From: Aradus depressus
Lineage: Eukaryota > Arthropoda > Insecta > Hemiptera > Aradidae
Assembly: GCA_963662175.1 (NCBI GenBank)
Contig: OY759218.1
Location: 1,612,001-1,676,000 of the forward strand
Length of the DNA: 64,000 nt
Reading direction: 5' to 3'
Each line of letters starts with the position of its first letter. Within the stretch, counting starts at the first letter, position 1. The notes under the pieces were generated by a model. That model had not been told where the DNA came from. It did no database searches and saw only the letters and a list, made by a program, of their open reading frames with translations. A program made the translations under genes and the position numbers. Below, one piece after another: positions 57,828 to 64,000 of the stretch.

Positions 57828-58145
57828 GTTTTCGCTCCTAGCGATGGCGATTCTCTCGCAGGCATCGCTAGTTCCGAGCATATTCTTCCAAATGAAATGA
57901 TCTTCAATTTAACTCCAAACAACCCACAATTCGCTCTTGTTTCGCTCCTAGCGATCGCGATTCACTCGCAGGCATCGCAACTTCCGAGCATATTCTTCTA
58001 AATTAAATCCTCTTCAAATTCAAATCCAAATGACCCATAATTCGCTCTTGTTTCGCTCCTAGCGATCGCGATTCACTCGCAGACATCGCTAGTTCCGAGC
58101 ATTAATCTTCTTAATAAAATCCTCTTTAAATCAGCTCCAAGTGGC
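57828..58145 (+). repeat. ~115-bp tandem repeat, three units
   Basis: Units begin near CGCTCCTAGCGATCGCGATT and contain CACTCGCAGGCATCGC and TTCCGAGCAT. The first unit starts at about 57832, the next at ~57945 and ~58053. A GGATCCCGAC-type GC-rich segment lies just upstream. Confidence 0.8.
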
Positions 58146-58180
58146 CTCGATTCGCTCGTAGTGTCACTGGTCCTTGCTGT

Positions 58181-58300
58181 ATAATAATAATAATAATTGT
58201 CCGTAGGGTGGACATGCTACAATATATATATATATAGCATATATATATATAGCATATATATATATAGCATGTCCACCCTATGGACAATTATTATTATTAT
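58181..58300. repeat. Inverted repeat with TA/AGCAT loop
   Basis: Arms of ~36 bp (58181-58218 and 58266-58300), sharing ATTGTCC and GGGTGGACATGCT with one mismatch; the loop is repeated (TA)n-AGCAT. Confidence 0.85.
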
Positions 58301-58334
58301 ATATATATATATATATATTTATTTTATCTGGGGG

Positions 58335-58567
58335 TAAAATAAACTTAAGCACGCCGTCCTTCGGATGGGACGTTAAGCGATGGTCCCGAGCCTGTACGAT
58401 GTCAGGTACTCGTTAAAGACCCCTACCCTAGATGAATAAAAAATTTAGGGTAGGCAAAATTTAGGACTCCCACAGTAGAGTCGGGCTCATGTCCACCAGA
58501 GTGACGAAAGAGCGCTCTGGTAGTAGGCGATATGACCTCGTAGTTAAAGCCCGGGCATGAGTCATAA
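58335..58567 (+). repeat. tRNA-derived SINE copy (5'-truncated)
   Basis: Begins in TAAAATAAACTTAAGCACGC, with GTCCTTCGGATGGGACGTTA and the same downstream sequence as the other copies, ending at GAGTCATAAAACC. Confidence 0.85.
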
Positions 58568-58574
58568 AACCTAA

Positions 58575-58806
<232 letters not shown>

Positions 58807-59078
58807 GGGGTGTGTCAGCAACCTTTTTTTTTTTTTATTTACTTTGTATTTACATTTATATATGTATATACAATATATAATAAGCAAATGTGATACATAA
58901 TAAATAAATGATGTTGAAAGAGAAATCACTAATGACACCCCATTATCTTATTATTACGGATGAGAAAGATAAATTTTTTTTTTATTTTTTTTTTTTTTAT
59001 TTTTTTTTTTTTTTATTATGCCGTAAGACTAATTGTAGTCCTATAAAGCCGGAGCGAGTATGTAGGAGTCCATTGATC

Positions 59079-62000
59079 CTATAATTCTATTTTTGATTTG
59101 GTAATAAATTTAATGAGTCTGTTAATGTTTTCTATGGTATTAATGTTAGCTATTGTTTGAAGAAATGTGTTTTCGTTGGATAGTAGTGTCTCATGTTGTC
59201 TCTGGTTGTCGTATTTTTTGCAGTTCGTGAAAATGTGGATTACGTCCTCAGTCTCATTGCAGTGTTCACAGTTGGGGGATGGTTTTATTTTGATTAGATG
59301 TAAGTATTTGTTTGTTCTGGCATGTCCGGTCCTCAGTCGTGTCAAGTATATGATTTGTTTAGTCGTCAGTGTCTTACTGTGTGGGTGGAACCATGGCTTT
59401 GTCGTTATTGTCTTCTGTACTCTGTAGTGGAATTGTCCTTTGGTTTGGGATATGTCAGTATAGTTGGTTTGCCATTCCGTGAGTGTCTGGTGTTGTAGGA
59501 TGGAAAGGGTGTCTTCTAAGGTCAAGTCGATTCTGAGTGTCACTGTGTCCTTTGCCGTTCCTCGCTTGGCTAGGTGGTCAGCTCTGTCGTTGTCAGTCAA
59601 ATTGATGTGTCCAGGAATCCATTGAATGTAATAGTTCTTATCTGATTGGTAAATGGATGTAGCTATTGTGGAGAGTATGTAGTTGCTGCGAGTTTTGAGG
59701 TGAAAGTTGCGTAGTAGTTGGCAGGCGGATTTAGAGTCGGTCAATATAACTATCTCTTCTGAAAATGTAATACTTTTAGAGTAGTCTATGGCCTTTTGGA
59801 TAGCAATCAGTTCAGAGGTACAGACGTTATGATGTGGTGAGATTTTTTCTGTTAGGTTAGTGTCTGTTTGGGGATCGAAGATACCTATCCCCGTCCCCTC
59901 TGGTGTTTTTGAAGCATCTGTGAAGAGTTTGTGACATTTATCGTAAAGAGTGTTAATCATTTCTATTGTGTTGGCTTTTAGGATTGTGGGGTCTAAGTTG
60001 TTTTTGGATGTTTTGATTGTCCTAATGTCTGGATTGGATTTTATGATAAGGTTTGACAGTGGGATGGGCGCAATAAATGAGAACGGTTTGTCGGTCCGAT
60101 GTAGTGTCTGTAATGTTGGCCTGTGTTCTGCTAGTGTATTTTGAATGTACTTGTTCAAGTGGATTTTTTGTCTATTTATTAAATCGTTGAAAGGGTGTGA
60201 TTTGTCGGCCTGAGTTTCAAGTCGTCCAGTCTGTTGGAGAGAGTACTGAGTCCCGCCTCTAGTTTGGTGATGGCCTGGTCTACTGTGGGTTGTGTTGTGA
60301 AGATCACTATGTCATCGGCGTATTGCAGTAGACTGATGCCCTCATCTAGCTCTTCGTGTAGCTCTCTAGTATACATGTTAAAGAGGATTGGTGACCAAAC
60401 ATCTCCCTGTAACAGTCCTTTGTATGAGTCCATCTCTACGTCCCCTTCATCTGTCTTTATATATAGTGTTTTCTTAAATAAATATTTATGTAGCCATACC
60501 GTTATCTCCTGTGGGATTTTTGATTTATCGAGGACGTTTATTAGTTTGGTAATATTTACATTGTCATATGCTTTGTCTATGTCTATGAATAGGGCCATAA
60601 GTATTTGTTTTTTAGAAAATGCTATCTCGATTGAAGATGTGAGTATCATAAGGGCATCAGTTGTGGATCGGCCGCTACGGAAACCCAGACACTGTGGACT
60701 GAGGAGATTGTGATATTCCACAAACCATTCGAATCTTTTCTTCATAATTATATTAAAAACTTTTGCTGGACAGGATAAGAGAGCTATGGGCCTGTATGAA
60801 GTGATTTCCTGCGGGTCTTTGTTTGGTTTTAGTATCGGTACTATTCGTATTTCGCGCCATTCTTCCGGAATTACTTTTAATCGGAAGGATTTATTGTAAC
60901 ACGCAATTAAGGAATGTTTTATGTTATAAGGAAGTCTTTTAATCATCTGATAACTAATTTCGTCTCTGCCAGGAGCTGTATCTTTTTTGGAGCTGATGGC
61001 GGCATCGAACTCAGAGTTGGAGAGTGGAAGCCTGAATATGTCCGATTTATCTATTATTGATTGAGAATGTAAGGTTGGGTCTGGAGGAGGCTGGGGTGGG
61101 TTTTGGGAAGGATTTGTCAGTTTGAGTAGGTATTGTATGGCTGTCGATTTGCATTCGATGATTTTATTTTGAGTAAATGTTTTCACGTGTCTGAGTTGTT
61201 TCATTTTTTGCCATACGTCGCTTGAATGATTAGGGTTAATCTCTTGAATGTAGGTCGTCCAGGTGTCTTTTTTGGATTTTTTAATGAGGTTTTTTGTTTT
61301 GTTGATCCTATGTCTCATTTCTTTATAGTTCTCTATGGTCATGTTTTGTTTGAATTTTTTTATCGATTCAGTTTTTTGGACATAAAATATTTTGATTTTG
61401 TCGTTCCACCAGCATTTGGGTGTGAAGTTGTTCATGTTGTCTGTTCTGTATCTAGGTATGGTATTATCTCCGGCTTTGTTAATGAGGTTGGTCAGTTCAG
61501 TTATGTCCTCTGTCTGTAAGGGCCCCTGTTCTCTTAGGTATTGTTCGAAGTGACTGTAGTCGGTTGCTCTGAAATTTCGTCTCCCTGTTCCTAGCTGTCC
61601 TCCGCGGGCGAGTGCCCTCTCCAGGATCATCTCTATTATAAGGTGATCGCTGCCCAGACACTGGTCCGTCACCCTCCAACTCATCCTATAGCCCAAGTCT
61701 CCTGTACATAGGCTTAAGTCTACTGATGATCTGTTCTGGTTGGGGTGTGTAAGTCTAGTCGGTGTCTTCTCATTTAGTAGAACTAGTCCTGATGCTAATA
61801 TTTCTTCAGATATGAGTCGGCCCCGCGGGTTTTCTACCTCACTCCCCCACAGTCCGCTTTTTCCGTTTAGGTCACCGCATAGTATTGAAAATGGCAAGTT
61901 ATCTATTGTAGAAAAGAGTTTTTGAATCTGAGCTTTAGAAGTTTTGGCCCCGGGGGATATGTATGAGTTGATAATATTAAGTGGAGGTATAGTGTTAGTT

Positions 62001-62302
62001 GTCCGAATCCCTATTAGTTCTACGTTGGCTATATTATTTAATGTTATTTTTTCCCATTTTATTGATTTGTGAATGAGGAAAGCTACCCCTCCATACCCGT
62101 CTCTTCTGCTTATCTGATAAAAGGAGTAGGTTTTGGAAGTATGTTCTACTTTTGTGTTAAGCCATGTTTCTTGTAATGCCGCAATATGTACTTGGTTTAC
62201 GTTCAGCAAATTGGTTAAAATTGCCCATTTATTGTTTATACTTCTAATGTTATGTTGTATGATTTTAATGTTTGTTTGTTGTGCACTGTTCATTGTGAGC
62301 AA
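59079..62302 (-). pseudogene. I-clade LINE ORF2: endonuclease, RT, RNase H (deleted inside)
   Basis: From the ATG at 62302 the frame runs to 60179. The endonuclease has IIQHNIRSI, LQETW, CGDLNGKSGLWG and LGSDHLIIEM. The RT has APGRDEISYQMIK, FIDIDKAYDNV, GLLQGDVWSPILF and the catalytic YADDIVIF. Just after LDDLKL the sequence jumps. The frame stops, and homology resumes from 60158 in another frame with RNase H (LFTDASKTPEGTG, TSELIAIQKAID, ILTDSKSACQLL), then a C-x2-C...H...C end (CEHCNETEDVIHIFTNC). The RT thumb and connection, roughly 100 residues or more, are missing, so the copy is inactive. Confidence 0.88.
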
Positions 62303-62494
62303 GTGTTATTATTATAATTACTAAATTGTTGTGAAGATTGTAGAGCATGAATACTGTAAATATTATAATGAAGAGTATCCATCCTTTATAGGAAGAATTT
62401 CTAATAATGAATGAAAAGGAGGATTATATTTGTATATTTAGGATCAATGTTATTATGCGAGTTGGTATGGTTGTTATGTCCACTGTAAACGTAT

Positions 62495-63871
62495 TCAGTA
62501 TGTTTCGCTGTCATTGTCAGCGTCTATTTTGGATGAATTTGTAATGTCAGTCTTATCTGTTTTGAGGTGTTCCTCGGTGCCAATAGTTTTGTAGTCTAAT
62601 GTTGATAGTTCTTCTATTTGTATGTTGTCTACAATGTGTTTGTTTTGAGTCACAATCTCATGGAGGGTCCTCCCAACTATGGTAAGCAGGTCTCTCTCAG
62701 ACTTAGTCTGACCCTGATTTATTCTGTTCAGTAGTGTCGTGAGGGCGGCTATCAGTCGCTGTTCAGTAGATGTTCTCTGTGGGTTGTTGATATATACTGG
62801 CTTGTTGGTAGGCTCTGTGTCCTCGCTAACTGTCTTGCTAGGTCGGGGAGGGGTTGAGGGTGGGGATGAGGCGGGCCTCTTCTGCCCTACGTGCTTCGTT
62901 ACTGTACGACTATATGAGGGTTGTCTCAGAGGGGGCTTACTATTGAGATGGGAGCGTGATGTTTCTTGGAGGTCCGGAAAATCAGATAAAATTGAAAATT
63001 TATTATAGTAAGGTTTTGTCTTGAGTGTCATCCGGTCTGCTTCGTAGTATGTGATACCTTTCAGAGCCATGGTCTCCTTTATGGTCTTTTGTCTGGCGTA
63101 CTCCTCGCATGCTGTCCTGTCCGTGGTCCTGTGGGAGGTACCGCAGTAGTGGCATTTTGGGGAGTTAGGGCATTCGTCGAGCTGGTGTTTGGGATTCTGC
63201 TCCCCACAGTTGGCGCACTGTGCCTTGCTTCTACAGTATTGCCGGGTATGATTGTACCGTAAACAGTTAAAACACTGTATCACTCTATATACATATGGTT
63301 GAACCTTGCGAGGGGCTAAATATAAATATACTTCCTCCGGCAAAGTCTGCGAATAAAACGAAATTTTTACAGACAGAGTATCTTCAAGTCTTGGCGTACC
63401 TTCCTTGTCTTTTGTCCTTCTCTTTATCCTTGACACCTCAAAAACTCTGGATTTTGACGAAATATTTGCCTTTATCTCGTCTTCATCTATGTCGGTTGGA
63501 ATATTTCTGATAACGCCCACTTTTATGATATTTTGAGTTGGAATGTAGGCTTTGCAATTTATTATTTTGAGTAAGGGATGAGAAAGAAATGAATTTGCTA
63601 AATCGAATTTTGAAAATGTTACTTTTACTTTTTTCCTATTTATTCTTTTAACTTCTGTGAATTTAATATTGTATTGCAATAGGGATTTGCCTATTTTGAT
63701 TTCATTTATATCAGATTCTGATTCTATGATTGTAATGTATGGTCCATGATAATAAGGCAAATATTTCAAATTTCTGTTAATACCGGTATCCATGTTTTCA
63801 TTGTTAGACATTTTATTTTCTTTACCTGGTTGTCCAGTGTCTTGTATGTCTGGGGGTTTGGGATCCCCCAT
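62495..63871 (-). CDS. I-clade LINE ORF1 protein (gag-like, zinc knuckles)
   Basis: Intact 458-residue frame from the ATG at 63871. The N-terminal half has an RRM-like fold region (KVGVIRNIPTDIDEDEIKANI), followed by three CCHC-type knuckles (CFNCLRYNHTRQYC, CANCGEQNPKHQLDEC, CHYCGTSHRTTDRTAC). The C-terminus is Pro/Ser/Thr-rich. It binds element RNA and forms the particle. Unlike ORF2 it has no break. Confidence 0.9.
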   Translation of the reverse strand: MGDPKPPDIQDTGQPGKENKMSNNENMDTGINRNLKYLPYYHGPYITIIESESDINEIKIGKSLLQYNIKFTEVKRINRKKVKVTFSKFDLANSFLSHPLLKIINCKAYIPTQNIIKVGVIRNIPTDIDEDEIKANISSKSRVFEVSRIKRRTKDKEGTPRLEDTLSVKISFYSQTLPEEVYLYLAPRKVQPYVYRVIQCFNCLRYNHTRQYCRSKAQCANCGEQNPKHQLDECPNSPKCHYCGTSHRTTDRTACEEYARQKTIKETMALKGITYYEADRMTLKTKPYYNKFSILSDFPDLQETSRSHLNSKPPLRQPSYSRTVTKHVGQKRPASSPPSTPPRPSKTVSEDTEPTNKPVYINNPQRTSTEQRLIAALTTLLNRINQGQTKSERDLLTIVGRTLHEIVTQNKHIVDNIQIEELSTLDYKTIGTEEHLKTDKTDITNSSKIDADNDSETY

Positions 63872-64000
63872 TTTTAAAAGAAACTGATATTAATAATCAA
63901 AGTGTATACGACCTGGGCAGTAGATAAATATAAATAATAATACACCGCTAATCCGTAAAAACAAACAAAACGTTAATGTTAATATCACTGTTAATAAGGT
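63872..64000. other. Likely 5' UTR of the I-clade LINE; window end
   Basis: AT-rich leader upstream of ORF1; the 5' end of the element is not inside the window. Confidence 0.4.

Larger units (their letters stand above)
58970..63871 (-). mobile_element. I-clade LINE, nearly full length, ORF2 internally deleted
   Basis: On the minus strand: ORF1 (63871-62495), a 192-bp gap, ORF2 (62302-59079), then a short 3' UTR ending in an A-rich tail that reads as T-rich at 58970-59015 on the plus strand. The 5' UTR may run past 63871 to the window end. RNase H in ORF2 and a CCHC ORF1 are I-clade hallmarks. Confidence 0.85.

Noticed and set aside
60234..60713. 159-codon plus-strand frame
   Set aside because: Antisense to the LINE reverse transcriptase at 60179-62302.

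Overview
The window looks like AT-rich, repeat-dense arthropod (probably insect) nuclear DNA. Two split host genes are recognisable: a UBASH3 / ecdysteroid-phosphate-phosphatase-type histidine phosphatase (plus strand, about 19.5-28.9 kb) and a GMC (glucose dehydrogenase-like) oxidoreductase (minus strand, 47.2-39.6 kb). Both have GT-AG introns carrying many transposons. The organism is inferred from gene families and repeat types only; I cannot name a species.

1-17.6 kb: direct repeats, then a 16.55-kb endogenous adintovirus (Maverick/Polinton-type element) bounded by long inverted repeats (1091-1540 and 16600-17641). It carries a packaging ATPase, a PLA2-domain virion protein, a small Gly/Tyr repeat protein, an adenain-like protease, a penton-like minor capsid gene, a double-jelly-roll major capsid gene, a protein-primed family B DNA polymerase, a tail-fibre-like protein, a RING protein and several proteins of unknown function. 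Most long genes are broken by stops or frameshifts, so this is a dead copy. Three features stand out: a perfect 1,522-bp tandem duplication, a roughly 645-bp MITE-like insertion splitting the capsid gene, and three divergent copies of one small protein family at both ends of the element. I could not find an integrase.

17.6-33.9 kb: the phosphatase exons, interrupted by a Harbinger transposase fragment, a 2.35-kb DNA transposon with near-perfect 32-bp terminal inverted repeats carrying a DUF7869-like protein, a surrounding 4.2-kb inverted-repeat structure, a pogo/Tigger-like end, LINE fragments and a deleted mariner-like element.

33.9-38.1 kb: a young Ty3/gypsy retrotransposon with 140-bp LTRs differing at one base, a 5-bp target duplication and one gag-pol frame carrying only two stops.

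38-48 kb: the GMC gene (three coding exons joining in phase to 609 codons), with a foldback element, LINE scraps, a tRNA-like SINE head and a minisatellite in its introns.

48-64 kb: no host gene seen. Nested non-LTR retrotransposons (jockey-like, RTE-like, CR1/L2-like and an I-clade element), at least three copies of one tRNA-derived SINE, tandem repeats, dinucleotide tracts and a perfect 176-bp palindrome.
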